Assembly: GCF_003259365.1 (NCBI RefSeq)
Contig: NZ_QLLY01000003.1
Span: 62,001-126,000 of the forward strand
Length of the DNA: 64,000 bases
Source: Streptomyces sp. PsTaAH-137
Lineage (GTDB): Bacteria > Actinomycetota > Actinomycetes > Streptomycetales > Streptomycetaceae
Direction of reading: 5' to 3'
Of this stretch, positions 32,983-41,140 are shown piece after piece. A model generated the notes under the pieces. It made no database searches and was not told the origin of the DNA. It saw only the letters and a list, made by a program, of their open reading frames with translations. The translations under genes were made by a program, and so were the position numbers. Numbering within the stretch: the stretch's first letter is position 1; every line of letters begins with the position of its first letter.

Positions 32983-33927
32983 ATGATCTGGTACGTCCTG
33001 GCCGTGGTGCTGGGGCTGGCGTTGATCTGCGCGGTGACCGCGCTGGTCGTCACCGAGCGCCGTCGGCCGCGCAAGGCGAAGCCGGTGGCGGCGTCGGCGG
33101 CCGTGGTGAGCCGCGGGGCGCTGGACGTGGTCAACGCGGGGCTGCGCCGGCTGACCGGCGAGTGCCTGCGCTCCGGCCGGTTGCTGCCGGACCTGTACGC
33201 CGTCGTCTACTCCGAGCAGCGGCTCGGGCTGCTTCTTGCCGCACCCGAGGCGGAGGCGCCCGCGCCGTGGGCCGCCGAACAGGACGGCGAGCGCTGGGTG
33301 ATCTCGACGGACGATCTGCACCGGCCGGGTCCGGAGGGTGAGCCGGCCCTGCCGTTCGCGCTGACGGTGACGCTGGGTCTGGACGGCCCCGACCGGGTCC
33401 TGGTCGATCTGTCCCGGGCGACGGGCGCCGTGTCGCTGGCGGGCCCGCCGGACGAGGTGCGGGCGCTGACGCGCAGGATCGTCGTCGAGGCGCTGGCCGG
33501 TCCGGTCGGGGCGCTCGCGCAGGTGACCCTGGTGGGGTCGCTGTCCGACGGCACGCTGTTGCAGGGCGACGAGAACCGCAGCTCGCGGCTGCACAAGGCG
33601 GCCAGTCTGGAGGAGGCGTTCGCCGTCGCGGCGACACCGGGCGGCGGCCCGCAGGAGCCCGACGCGGCCGAAGTGACCCAGATCTTCCGGCTGATCGAGG
33701 GCAGCAGCCGGATCGCCGTCCAGGGCGAGGCACCCCATCTGTTCGTCGTGGACGCCTCGCAGCTGCCGCGGCGCGAGGGGGCACTGGCCGGTATGCGGCG
33801 CGGGGACGCGCTGCTGGTGCTCGGCGAGGCTCCCACGGGGTGGCGCTGGCGGGTCCTGCCGGACGGCACGCTGGACACCGGGCCGCTCGGCCTCGGGATC
33901 ACCAGGCACGCGGGGCGGATGGCGTGA
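32983..33927 (+). CDS. Membrane-anchored protein next to eccC, likely type VII accessory
   Basis: The 314-residue product has one N-terminal membrane helix (MIWYVLAVVLGLALICAVTALVV) followed by an Arg/Lys-rich stop-transfer stretch, so the remaining 285 residues should be cytoplasmic. I do not recognise a family; the C-terminal half contains alternating strands and a GDALLVLGEAPTGWRW segment. It is divergent from eccC, with AGGAG before the ATG, and shares the intergenic inverted repeat. A structural role in the secretion complex is plausible from position only. Confidence 0.7.
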   Translation: MIWYVLAVVLGLALICAVTALVVTERRRPRKAKPVAASAAVVSRGALDVVNAGLRRLTGECLRSGRLLPDLYAVVYSEQRLGLLLAAPEAEAPAPWAAEQDGERWVISTDDLHRPGPEGEPALPFALTVTLGLDGPDRVLVDLSRATGAVSLAGPPDEVRALTRRIVVEALAGPVGALAQVTLVGSLSDGTLLQGDENRSSRLHKAASLEEAFAVAATPGGGPQEPDAAEVTQIFRLIEGSSRIAVQGEAPHLFVVDASQLPRREGALAGMRRGDALLVLGEAPTGWRWRVLPDGTLDTGPLGLGITRHAGRMA

Positions 33928-33930
33928 GGT

Positions 33931-34533
33931 TCAGCCGGAGTCGGGGTCGTGGCCGCCCGCGTACATCCCGCGGTTGTGCAGCGCCTCACGCATGGCGCGG
34001 GCGGCGTAGTACGTACGGGACTTGACCGTGCCCGGTGGCACGCCGAGGACCTTGGCCGTCTGGTTCACGCTGCGTCCCAGATAGTGGACGTGCAGCAGGA
34101 CCTCGCGCTGGGCCGGCCGCAGGTCGCCCAGCGCCTCGATGAGCACCTGGGAGGTGAGCATGTGGTCCACGCCGTCGGACACCGGCACGTGGGCGAGTTC
34201 CGGGTCGCCGGTCTCCGGTGGTCTGGCCTGGCGGGCGCGGTGGTGGTCGATGACCAGGTTGCGCAGCGCGGTGAACAGCCAGGGGCGCACCGAGTCCGAG
34301 GTCGGGTCGAGTTCGGAGGCGTGCCGCCAGGCGCGGATGGCGACTTCCTGGAGGACGTCCTCGGCCCGGTGCCAGTCGCCCTCGAGGCGCCGGGCGGCGA
34401 ACTGGAGCAGGGCACTGCCGTGCCGGTGGTAGAGGGCTCTGAGGAATTCCTCGGGGCGGGGTTCCGCGCCGGTGGCACCGGGCTCGGGCGGGGGGCCGGG
34501 TATGGAGCCTTCGGTGGAAACACTGGCCGACAA
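33931..34533 (-). CDS. ECF-type sigma factor (SigL/SigK-like)
   Basis: The 200-residue sigma factor has region 2 (RAEDVLQEVAIRAWRH, SVRPWLFTALRNLVIDHHRAR) and region 4 (LRPAQREVLLHVHYLGRSVNQTAKVLGVPPGTVKSRTYYAARAMREAL). It begins with a 25-residue Ser/Pro/Gly-rich tail. No zinc-finger anti-sigma gene is adjacent: the neighbour is a LamG membrane protein separated by a strong hairpin. It ends 3 bases from the convergent membrane-protein gene at 33927. The regulon and signal are unknown. Confidence 0.92.
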   Translation of the reverse strand: MSASVSTEGSIPGPPPEPGATGAEPRPEEFLRALYHRHGSALLQFAARRLEGDWHRAEDVLQEVAIRAWRHASELDPTSDSVRPWLFTALRNLVIDHHRARQARPPETGDPELAHVPVSDGVDHMLTSQVLIEALGDLRPAQREVLLHVHYLGRSVNQTAKVLGVPPGTVKSRTYYAARAMREALHNRGMYAGGHDPDSG

Positions 34534-34595
34534 GGCCTGTCCTCTCCGGTCGTCTGTGGGGGTAGACGGGTGCGGTCGCCTGCGGGAACCGATGG

Positions 34596-34649
34596 CGCCG
34601 CCGCGGTCCGGCGGGCGACGTGGGGCGCGCCCGCCGGACCGCGGCGGCG
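34596..34649. terminator. 22-bp perfect hairpin between LamG and ECF sigma genes
   Basis: Positions 34596-34617 and 34628-34649 are exact reverse complements with a 10-base loop. The hairpin starts 20 bases after the LamG gene stop on the minus strand and lies 63 bases before the sigma factor start. It probably ends the LamG transcript, so the two genes are separate transcription units. Attenuation of read-through is also possible. Confidence 0.8.
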
Positions 34650-34668
34650 AGTGAACTCGCCCGGCCGG

Positions 34669-35439
34669 TCAGCCGGGTTCGTTCGAGGAGAGCGAGCTCA
34701 CCTCTCGGGAGGTCAGTTCCCGGCCGAAGACATGGACGTCCGCGATGTCACCGTTCCAGTGGTCGGCCGCCTTGCCGTTGAACTTGCCGCGGCCGATCAC
34801 CACGGTGCCGGTCGGCTCGACACCGTTGGAGGCCTCTCTGGTCCCCGCGAGCCGGCCGTCCACGTAGATCCGCATCCGGTGGTCCTTCTGACTGTACGTG
34901 CCGGTCAGGTGGTACCAGTGATCGGGCTGAGGCTTTTCGGCCGTCTCCGCGACCGTGCGGGCGCCGAGGAAACTGAAGGCGAAGTTCCCGTCGGGGCCCG
35001 AGAATTGGAGGTAGAAGGTACTGGTCCGGTCGCCGTCCTCGGAGACGGCTGTGTGGATGCCGGTCATGTTCTGTGAAGAGGCGCGCACACGCGCGGCGAC
35101 AGAGTAGTCCTGGCCCGCGGTGTCGAGCCGGAGGTTGGTGTCGGCCTGCCCCGTGCTGCCGTCGAGGCGCAGGGCGCCGCCCTGGGGGCCTTCGGTCCAC
35201 CGGGCACCGCCACTGACCGTGGCGTCGTGCTCTCCGGCGCGCGCGGTGCCGGACCGGTGCAGGGGCCACCACCCGAGCCCCCGCAGCGGATCGGTCCTGC
35301 TTTCGGGACTCGACGTGGCCGGTTCGGCCCCGTCGGCGCCCTTCCCGGCGTCCTGGTCGCGCACCAGGTGGACCACGACGAACGCCAGGGCCCCGGCCAG
35401 TACGGCTATCGTGGTGATAAGTGGCCATCTGCGCGTCAT
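34669..35439 (-). CDS. Membrane-anchored LamG/ConA-like lectin domain protein
   Basis: The 256-residue protein has one N-terminal membrane helix (LITTIAVLAGALAFVVVHLV), a charged and Gly/Ala-rich linker, and an extracellular concanavalin-like domain of about 190 residues: strands such as GALRLDGSTGQADT, the central DHWYHLTGTYSQKDHRMRIYVDGRLAG, and the ending DVHVFGRELTSREVSSL. It probably binds a carbohydrate or cell-surface ligand. It lies just upstream of the ECF sigma gene and could be its sensory partner, but the hairpin between them argues for independent expression. Confidence 0.82.
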   Translation of the reverse strand: MTRRWPLITTIAVLAGALAFVVVHLVRDQDAGKGADGAEPATSSPESRTDPLRGLGWWPLHRSGTARAGEHDATVSGGARWTEGPQGGALRLDGSTGQADTNLRLDTAGQDYSVAARVRASSQNMTGIHTAVSEDGDRTSTFYLQFSGPDGNFAFSFLGARTVAETAEKPQPDHWYHLTGTYSQKDHRMRIYVDGRLAGTREASNGVEPTGTVVIGRGKFNGKAADHWNGDIADVHVFGRELTSREVSSLSSNEPG

Positions 35440-35552
35440 GGAGGTCCCTTGCGATACGGCATAGCTGTGTCACTGGGGATACGGGGGTGACGGCAGAACG
35501 GTTCAGTGGGCATGCACCTTGTGAACGGGCTGTGCGCCGGGCCCACCCGGGG

Positions 35553-36350
35553 TCAGCCGCCGGTGCGGCTCGCCACGTAGGCGCGGTACTCGGTCAGGCT
35601 GTCGCCGCTGAGCGGGTAGTAGTCGGAGAGCCGGGCGCCCTGGTCGAGCCGGAGCCGGGCGAACGCCTCGCGGTCCTGGTGGAGCAGGGAGTCCTCGGCG
35701 AGCGGGACCGCCTTGTCCTGCGGGACGACGACCGCGCCGTCCTCGTCGGCGACGATCAGATCGCCGGGTGTGACGAGTGAACCGCCCACACCCACCGGCA
35801 CGTTGAACGCAGAGGGGAACAACTCGGTCTGCGAGGCGTAGTGCGGAGTGACACCGGTGCACCAGACGGGGACGCCGAGCGCCCGGATCCGGGCCGCGTC
35901 CCGCACCCGGCCGTCGACGACGATGCCGGCGCCGCCGCGCAGCTTGAAGTAGCGCACCAGCATGTCGCCGAGGCAGCCGGTGAAGTGGCTGCCGTGCGCG
36001 GAGATCACCAGTACGTCGCCGGGCCGCACCGACTCCAGGACGCCCCACAGCGGGGTCCTGCGCTCGATGTCCTCCTGCTCCGCGCCGTTGAAGACGTCCT
36101 CGCGCTGCGGCAGGAACTGCAGGGTCACGGCGCCGCCGGTGACCTTGACGTCCGGCTCGCGGTGCAGCGGCACGGGGCCGTCGATGAAGGTCCGGGTGAT
36201 GCCCATCTGGTGCAGCTTCGCGCAGGCGGTCGCCGCGCTCACGTCCCGCAGCGCCTCCACCATCCGTGCGGTGGGCCGGGTGTAGGACGCGGTGTGGACC
36301 GGCGCTCGCATCGACTCGTAGCCGGCGTGGTTCTCCCCATTCGGGTGCAT
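35553..36350 (-). CDS. RraA-family protein (aldolase/isomerase-like)
   Basis: The 265-residue protein has the RraA/HMG-aldolase core: G-D-V-L-V-I-S near the middle, GDMLVRYFKLRGGAGIVVDGRVRD with the conserved Arg-Asp pair, and the later VVVPQDKA segment. Many members cleave or isomerise 2-keto acids with a divalent metal. In this sugar locus it could act on a keto-deoxy acid from fucose or uronate breakdown, which is inferred. The ATG at 36350 has GGAGAGG upstream; an upstream in-frame ATG at 36398 would run over the operator. It is divergent from the GH29 gene, with a shared 17-base palindrome between. Confidence 0.82.
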   Translation of the reverse strand: MHPNGENHAGYESMRAPVHTASYTRPTARMVEALRDVSAATACAKLHQMGITRTFIDGPVPLHREPDVKVTGGAVTLQFLPQREDVFNGAEQEDIERRTPLWGVLESVRPGDVLVISAHGSHFTGCLGDMLVRYFKLRGGAGIVVDGRVRDAARIRALGVPVWCTGVTPHYASQTELFPSAFNVPVGVGGSLVTPGDLIVADEDGAVVVPQDKAVPLAEDSLLHQDREAFARLRLDQGARLSDYYPLSGDSLTEYRAYVASRTGG

Positions 36351-36394
36351 GCACGTGCCTCTCCGCGCGCTCGTCGCACGCAACGCCAGTGACA

Positions 36395-36411
36395 TCATCG
36401 CCTATCGATGG
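36395..36411. promoter_or_regulatory. Operator site A of the CCATCG-N5-CGATGG regulon
   Basis: TCATCGCCTATCGATGG matches the 17-base consensus CCATCG-N-CTAT-CGATGG at all but its first base. It lies 45 bases before the RraA gene and 66 bases before the GH29 gene, which are divergent. A weaker half-site, CAATCGAT, follows at 36423-36430. Confidence 0.8.
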
Positions 36412-36477
36412 TAGATAACAGCCAATCGATTAGCGCTGTCAATGCTGTTCACATCGCCCCCGCGTCAGGAGCAAGCC

Positions 36478-37770
36478 GTGCCCGGTGCCCGCCATGAACC
36501 GCCTCAACTCCCTTCCCGCACCGACTGGTTCGAGGAGGCGCGGTTCGGCCTGTTCGTTCATTTCGGCCTCTACAGCATGGCGGCGCGGCACGAGTGGGTG
36601 CGCAGCCGGGAGGCCATGTCGCAGGAGGCGTACGACCGTTACCTGGAGCGCTTCGACCCGGACCTCTTCGACGCCCGCGAACTGGCCCGGGCCGCACGGG
36701 AGTCGGGCATGAAGTACGCGGTCCTGACCACCAAGCACCACGACGGTTTCTGCCTGTTCGACTCGGCGCTCACCGACTACACCTCGGTCCGGGCCACCGG
36801 CCGTGACCTGGTCAGGGAGTTCGTGGACGCGATGCGCGCCGAGGGGCTGCGGGTGGGGCTCTACTACTCGCTGCTCGACTGGCACCACCCGGACTTCACG
36901 GTCGACGAGCACCATCCGCTGCGCGGCACGGACGCCGAGCGGGAGCCGCGCGACATGGCGCGTTATCGCTCCTACATGGAGGGTCAGCTGCGCGAACTCC
37001 TCACGGGGTACGGCGACATCGACCTGCTGTTCTTCGACTTCACCTATCCGGAGAAGGGGGCGGAGGCGTGGGGCGCGGAGCACCTCATGTCGGTCGTGCG
37101 CGAGTTGCAGCCGGACATCCTCGTCAACGACCGGCTCGGCGTGCCGGGTGACTACATGACGCCCGAGCAGTACCAGCCGGACCGCCCCCTGGAGCGGGAC
37201 GGCGAGCGGGTGCTGTGGGAGGCCTGCCACACGCTCAACGGGTCGTGGGGGTACGACCGCGACAACCACGACTACAAGGATCCGGCGCTGCTGGTGCGGA
37301 TGCTGGTGGAGTCCGTGGCGTGCGGCGGCAATCTGCTGCTGAACGTCGGCCCGACCGGCCGGGGCGCCCTGGACCCGCGCGCCCGGGACACGCTGCGGGC
37401 CATCGCCGGGTGGAGCGCGCTGAACATCCGGTCGGTGCGCGGCGCCGGGCCGAGCGCCTACGCGCCGCCGCCGGGCGCGCTGTACACGCAGCGCGGCCGG
37501 TACCTGTATCTGCATCTGCTCGCCTGGCCGCTCAAGCACCTCCATCTGCCGGGGCTCGCCGGGCGGGTGCGGTACGCCCAGTTCCTGCACGACGGTTCGG
37601 AGATCCGTTTCCAGGAGATCGATCAGGCGCCGCCCGAGCACAACAACCTGGCGCCGCACAGCCAGCCCGCGGGCACCCTGACGCTGACCCTGCCGATCGC
37701 CCGGCCGGACGTGCCACTGCCCGTCATCGAACTGGAGCTGACCGCCGGCACCGGCGATGGCGATGAGTAG
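36478..37770 (+). CDS. GH29-family alpha-L-fucosidase (cytoplasmic)
   Basis: The protein (430 residues from the GTG at 36478) shows the GH29 pattern: FGLFVHFGLYSM near the N terminus, VLTTKHHDGFCLFDS, YYSLLDWHHPDF, the likely nucleophile Asp in DIDLLFFDFTYPEKG, and WEACHTLNGSWGY toward the C-terminal side of the barrel. The GTG is preferred over the ATG at 36442 because AGGAG lies 6 bases before it. No signal peptide is present, so it acts on imported oligosaccharides. It is translationally coupled with the heparinase-like gene that follows. Related GH29 enzymes may have other small-sugar specificities. Confidence 0.85.
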   Translation: MPGARHEPPQLPSRTDWFEEARFGLFVHFGLYSMAARHEWVRSREAMSQEAYDRYLERFDPDLFDARELARAARESGMKYAVLTTKHHDGFCLFDSALTDYTSVRATGRDLVREFVDAMRAEGLRVGLYYSLLDWHHPDFTVDEHHPLRGTDAEREPRDMARYRSYMEGQLRELLTGYGDIDLLFFDFTYPEKGAEAWGAEHLMSVVRELQPDILVNDRLGVPGDYMTPEQYQPDRPLERDGERVLWEACHTLNGSWGYDRDNHDYKDPALLVRMLVESVACGGNLLLNVGPTGRGALDPRARDTLRAIAGWSALNIRSVRGAGPSAYAPPPGALYTQRGRYLYLHLLAWPLKHLHLPGLAGRVRYAQFLHDGSEIRFQEIDQAPPEHNNLAPHSQPAGTLTLTLPIARPDVPLPVIELELTAGTGDGDE

Positions 37771-39718
37771 ACCCGGCCCGTTGAGCGAGCGCCTGCTGCC
37801 CCTTCCGGCGGGGGCGCTCGCCGACCCCGCCGGGCGGCTGCCGGTGCCCGACGTCACGCGGCGCTCGGTGTGGGACGCCGTTCCCGGAACGCTAAGTGAG
37901 CGCGTACTGGGCGACGCGGCACGGGAGTTGGGGCGTCCGAAGCCCCGGCTGACGGCCGGGGCGTGGGCCCGTGCGCTGCGCGACGGGAACCGGAGTGCGT
38001 ACGAGGACGCGGCCTGGCGGTTGCAGGAGCGGGTCTCCCTGCTGTGTCTGGCCGCCGTCCTGACCGGCGAGTCGGCGGACGCGGCCGATCCGGCGCCCGG
38101 CGCCTGCCCGCACCTGGACGCGGCGGTCGACGGACTCGTGGCGTTCGCCGAGGCGAGCACCTGGTGCTGGGCGCCGCACGAGCGGTTCGCGGCGGCGCGC
38201 GGCGAGGTCGTGCCGGATCCCGACGACCCGTACCCGGACCTGGGCGCGGCCGAGGTCGCCGCGCTGTTCGCGTGGGCGGACCACGCGCTCGGCCCGCATC
38301 TCGACCGCCGCGCGCCGGGGCTGCGGCGGCGGCTGCGGCGGGAGGTGGACCGGCGGCTGCTCGGGCCGTTCGAGCGCCGCAGGGACTGGGCGTGGCTCGG
38401 CGCGGACGGCGGCGCCAACAACTGGAACCCGTGGATCCATGGCGCGGTCCTGGCCGCCGCGCTGCTCCTGTGCGACGGCGCGGACGCCGAGGAGCGCCGC
38501 ACCCGGCTCGTCTCCCTGGTGGTCGAGGGCCTGGACCACTACGTCCGCGTACTGCCCGACGACGGCGGCATCGACGAGGGCATCTCCTACTGGTGGGCGG
38601 GCGCCTGCCGGCTCCTGGAGATCCTCGATCTGCTCGCGGCGGCGGGCGGACCGGCGCTCGACGCCCGGGAACTTCCCCTTCTGGCCGCGCTGTTGAAGTA
38701 CCCGCGGCGGATGCACCTCGGCGCCGACCGGTATGTGAACGTGGGCGACGCGCCCGCCCGTCTCGACACGGCCCAGCCCTGGCAGGTGCCGTTCCGGTGG
38801 GGCGGACGGCTCGGGCAGCCGGACACCGTGGCGCACGCGCTCGCGGGAGCGCGGCAGCAGGGCTGCGCCGCTCCCCCGCGGGCGGGACTGGGCCGGGCGC
38901 TGACCGCGCTGGCCGACCCGGACTGGTGCCGGGCGGTGACCGGGCCCGTACCGCGGCCTTCCTGGCCGGCCCGCGAAACCTGGCTGCCCCGGCTACAGGT
39001 TCTGGTGGCCCGGGAGGCGGCCGGGAGCACCGACGGGCTCACCCTCGCCGTGAAGGCCGGACACAACGGCGAGCACCACAACCATCTGGACGTCGGCTCG
39101 TACTGGGTGGCGGTGGACGGGCGGCCGCTGGTGGTCGACGTGGGCCGGCCCACGTACACAGCCGAGACCTTCGGCCCGGACCGCTATGCGGCCTGGCCTC
39201 TCACCAGCGGCTGGCACAACGTGCCCGAGCCGGGCGGTATCGGGCAGGCCCCCGGGGCCGCGTTCCGGGCGCGGGAGGTCGAAGCCGAACTCAGCGATTC
39301 CCGGACGGGGTTGAGCGCCGAGCTGAGTGCCGTCTATCCGCCGGGCACGGTCGCGCGCTGGGACCGCACGGTGTGCCTGAGGCGGGCGTCGGGCGAGACC
39401 CCGGCCGCGTACGTGAGCGTCGAGGACCGCTGGCGTGGCGGGCCGCCCGAGGTGGCGCTGCGGCACGTCCTGGCCGGGCATGTCGAGCACGGGGACGGCT
39501 GGGCCACGGTCACCGCCGCGGACGGCGGGCGGGGCCTGGAGATGCGCTGGGAGCCCGGCGCGGTCACCGCCACCGTGGAGCGCCGAAAGCTCGACGACCC
39601 CGTTCTGACCAGGAGTTGGGGAGAGGCGCTGAGCCGTCTCACGCTCACCGTGCGGACCCCGGGGCCCCAAGGCGGGCTCTGCGTACGGTGGTTGGTTGCT
39701 GCAGCACCCTTGAACTAG
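37757..39718 (+). CDS. Heparinase II/III-like polysaccharide or oligosaccharide lyase
   Basis: The 653-residue protein has an N-terminal (alpha/alpha) toroid region with NNWNPWIHGAVLAAALLL and DDGGIDEGISYWW, then the heparinase II/III signature HNGEHHNHLDVGSYWVAVDG, then a beta-sandwich C-terminal half. This layout fits PL12/15/17/21-type lyases that cut uronate-containing chains, although a hydrolase role is possible. No signal peptide is visible, so it probably acts inside the cell. The start overlaps the GH29 stop, giving coupled translation; a second ATG lies two codons later at 37763. Confidence 0.82.
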   Translation: MAMSRPGPLSERLLPLPAGALADPAGRLPVPDVTRRSVWDAVPGTLSERVLGDAARELGRPKPRLTAGAWARALRDGNRSAYEDAAWRLQERVSLLCLAAVLTGESADAADPAPGACPHLDAAVDGLVAFAEASTWCWAPHERFAAARGEVVPDPDDPYPDLGAAEVAALFAWADHALGPHLDRRAPGLRRRLRREVDRRLLGPFERRRDWAWLGADGGANNWNPWIHGAVLAAALLLCDGADAEERRTRLVSLVVEGLDHYVRVLPDDGGIDEGISYWWAGACRLLEILDLLAAAGGPALDARELPLLAALLKYPRRMHLGADRYVNVGDAPARLDTAQPWQVPFRWGGRLGQPDTVAHALAGARQQGCAAPPRAGLGRALTALADPDWCRAVTGPVPRPSWPARETWLPRLQVLVAREAAGSTDGLTLAVKAGHNGEHHNHLDVGSYWVAVDGRPLVVDVGRPTYTAETFGPDRYAAWPLTSGWHNVPEPGGIGQAPGAAFRAREVEAELSDSRTGLSAELSAVYPPGTVARWDRTVCLRRASGETPAAYVSVEDRWRGGPPEVALRHVLAGHVEHGDGWATVTAADGGRGLEMRWEPGAVTATVERRKLDDPVLTRSWGEALSRLTLTVRTPGPQGGLCVRWLVAAAPLN

Positions 39719-39741
39719 CGAAGGGGCCGTCCTAGCATCAG

Positions 39742-39758
39742 CAATCGATAGACGATAG
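39742..39758. promoter_or_regulatory. Operator site C (reverse orientation)
   Basis: CAATCGATAGACGATAG matches the reverse of the 17-base consensus with two mismatches. It lies 24 bases after the heparinase-like gene and 137 bases before the solute-binding protein gene, upstream of the ABC transporter operon. Confidence 0.7.
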
Positions 39759-39855
39759 TCGCTGAGACGCGGGCACCAGCACCTGCCCCGGCCTCCCCCA
39801 CCCTCGGGCCACCTCCCCTTCACCGCTCCACCGGGAAGCCTGCGACTGCGTACCA

Positions 39856-39866
39856 CCTATCGATTA
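39856..39866. promoter_or_regulatory. Operator half-site D
   Basis: CCTATCGATTA carries the right half of the consensus (CTAT-CGAT) but lacks a matching left half. It lies 29 bases before the solute-binding protein start, close enough to block transcription initiation or elongation. Confidence 0.55.
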
Positions 39867-39895
39867 TTCACGACTACGCAATGGAGCGTGTCCCG

Positions 39896-41140
39896 ATGAG
39901 AACAATGTGGCGCCGTGCCTGCGGACTCGCCGTGGCTCCCGTGGTGATGGCGTCGGCCGTCGCCTGTGGCGGCGGATCCGACCAGGCAGCGGGGGGCACG
40001 ACCCTCCGCGTCATCGTGAACATCACGCCGAACCTGACGGAGAAGTACTGGAACGACCTCTTCGCCGGGTACGAGAAGGCGCATCCCGGAGTGACGGTCA
40101 AGCTCGAACTGACCGGCACCATCTCGGCCGACGCGAAGCTGCGGCAGGACCTCGCGGCGGGCGATCCGCCGGACGTCGCCCAGCAGATCGTGCCGACCGC
40201 CGACACCGCCGCGCTCTTCGCCGACCTGAGCGACGAGTCCTGGACCGCAAAGACGCCGCTCGCCGACCAGTACGCCGTGGACGGCAAGCGGTACGTGGTC
40301 GGCGTGGGCGAGCAGATCCAGTCGCTCGTCTTCTACGACAAGGCCGCCTTCGCGAAGGCCGGACTCGACGCGACGAAGATCCGCACCATGGACGAGTTCA
40401 CGGCGGCCATGGGCAAGTTGAAGGGCGCGGGGTACAAGCCGCTCCAGACCGCCGGCCAGTGGGTGACCGGCTCGCAGTTCTCGATGATGGCCGACGCGGG
40501 CGTCCTCACCGACACCCCCGAGTGGACCGCGCAGCGCACCGCGGGCAAGGTCTCCTTCGCGGACAGCGGCTATGTCGACTACCTCAAGCGGTACAAGGGC
40601 TGGATCGACAAGGGCTACCTGGAGAAGAGCGCCCTCGGCGTCACCTACGCCGACGGCCAGACGGCGTTCCTGAACGGCAAGTCGGCGATGTACATCATGG
40701 GTTCGTACTTCGTGCCCGCCGCCGACGCCGCGAAGAAGAGCGACAGCATCGGGGTGTTCTCCGTACCGACCGACGGGGCCTACCCGTCCGGCCAGTTCGG
40801 CAACATCTCGAACCCGTACGTCGTGGTGAACAAGTCGCCGCACAAGGCCGAGGCGATCGACTTCGTGAAGTGGGCGACCACGAACCCGAAGGCCATCAAG
40901 AGCCAGCTGGCCTCGGACGGCAATCTCCGCTCCGGCTTCTCGTACCCCATGTCGAGCCTCGGCACCTCGGTGCAGAAGATCCTCGACAAGACGCCGTCGG
41001 TGATCGTGAAGTCGGGGGCCAACCAGCCGATCGCCGGGTACAGCGACGAGCTGAACAAGCAGATCCAGTCCCTGTACACGGGCGCCTCCGCCGAGGACGT
41101 CGCCGACGGATTGGACAAGTGGTGGAACTCGCAGGGCTGA
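39896..41140 (+). CDS. ABC transporter sugar-binding lipoprotein (family 1)
   Basis: The 414-residue lipoprotein has a signal sequence ending in SAVAC with the Cys lipidation site. The mature part has the layout of carbohydrate-binding proteins such as MalE/CebE: AGYEKAHPGVTVKLE, a hinge near AGDPPDV, FLNGKSAMYIMGSY and a C-terminal Trp pair. The ATG at 39896 is chosen because GGAG lies 9 bases upstream and the signal is then of normal length. It delivers oligosaccharides to the two permeases encoded next. The 19-base overlap with the next gene points to coupled translation. Confidence 0.92.
   Translation: MRTMWRRACGLAVAPVVMASAVACGGGSDQAAGGTTLRVIVNITPNLTEKYWNDLFAGYEKAHPGVTVKLELTGTISADAKLRQDLAAGDPPDVAQQIVPTADTAALFADLSDESWTAKTPLADQYAVDGKRYVVGVGEQIQSLVFYDKAAFAKAGLDATKIRTMDEFTAAMGKLKGAGYKPLQTAGQWVTGSQFSMMADAGVLTDTPEWTAQRTAGKVSFADSGYVDYLKRYKGWIDKGYLEKSALGVTYADGQTAFLNGKSAMYIMGSYFVPAADAAKKSDSIGVFSVPTDGAYPSGQFGNISNPYVVVNKSPHKAEAIDFVKWATTNPKAIKSQLASDGNLRSGFSYPMSSLGTSVQKILDKTPSVIVKSGANQPIAGYSDELNKQIQSLYTGASAEDVADGLDKWWNSQG

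Noticed and set aside
29671..33927. A 1418-codon plus-strand frame running through eccC into the membrane protein gene
   Set aside because: Only its last 315 codons (from 32983) have a ribosome-binding site and a sensible membrane helix. The part opposite eccC is a shadow.
35553..36398. Longer RraA start at 36398
   Set aside because: The extra 16 residues are Arg/Ser-rich, and the frame would begin just beside operator A. The ATG at 36350 has a good ribosome-binding site.
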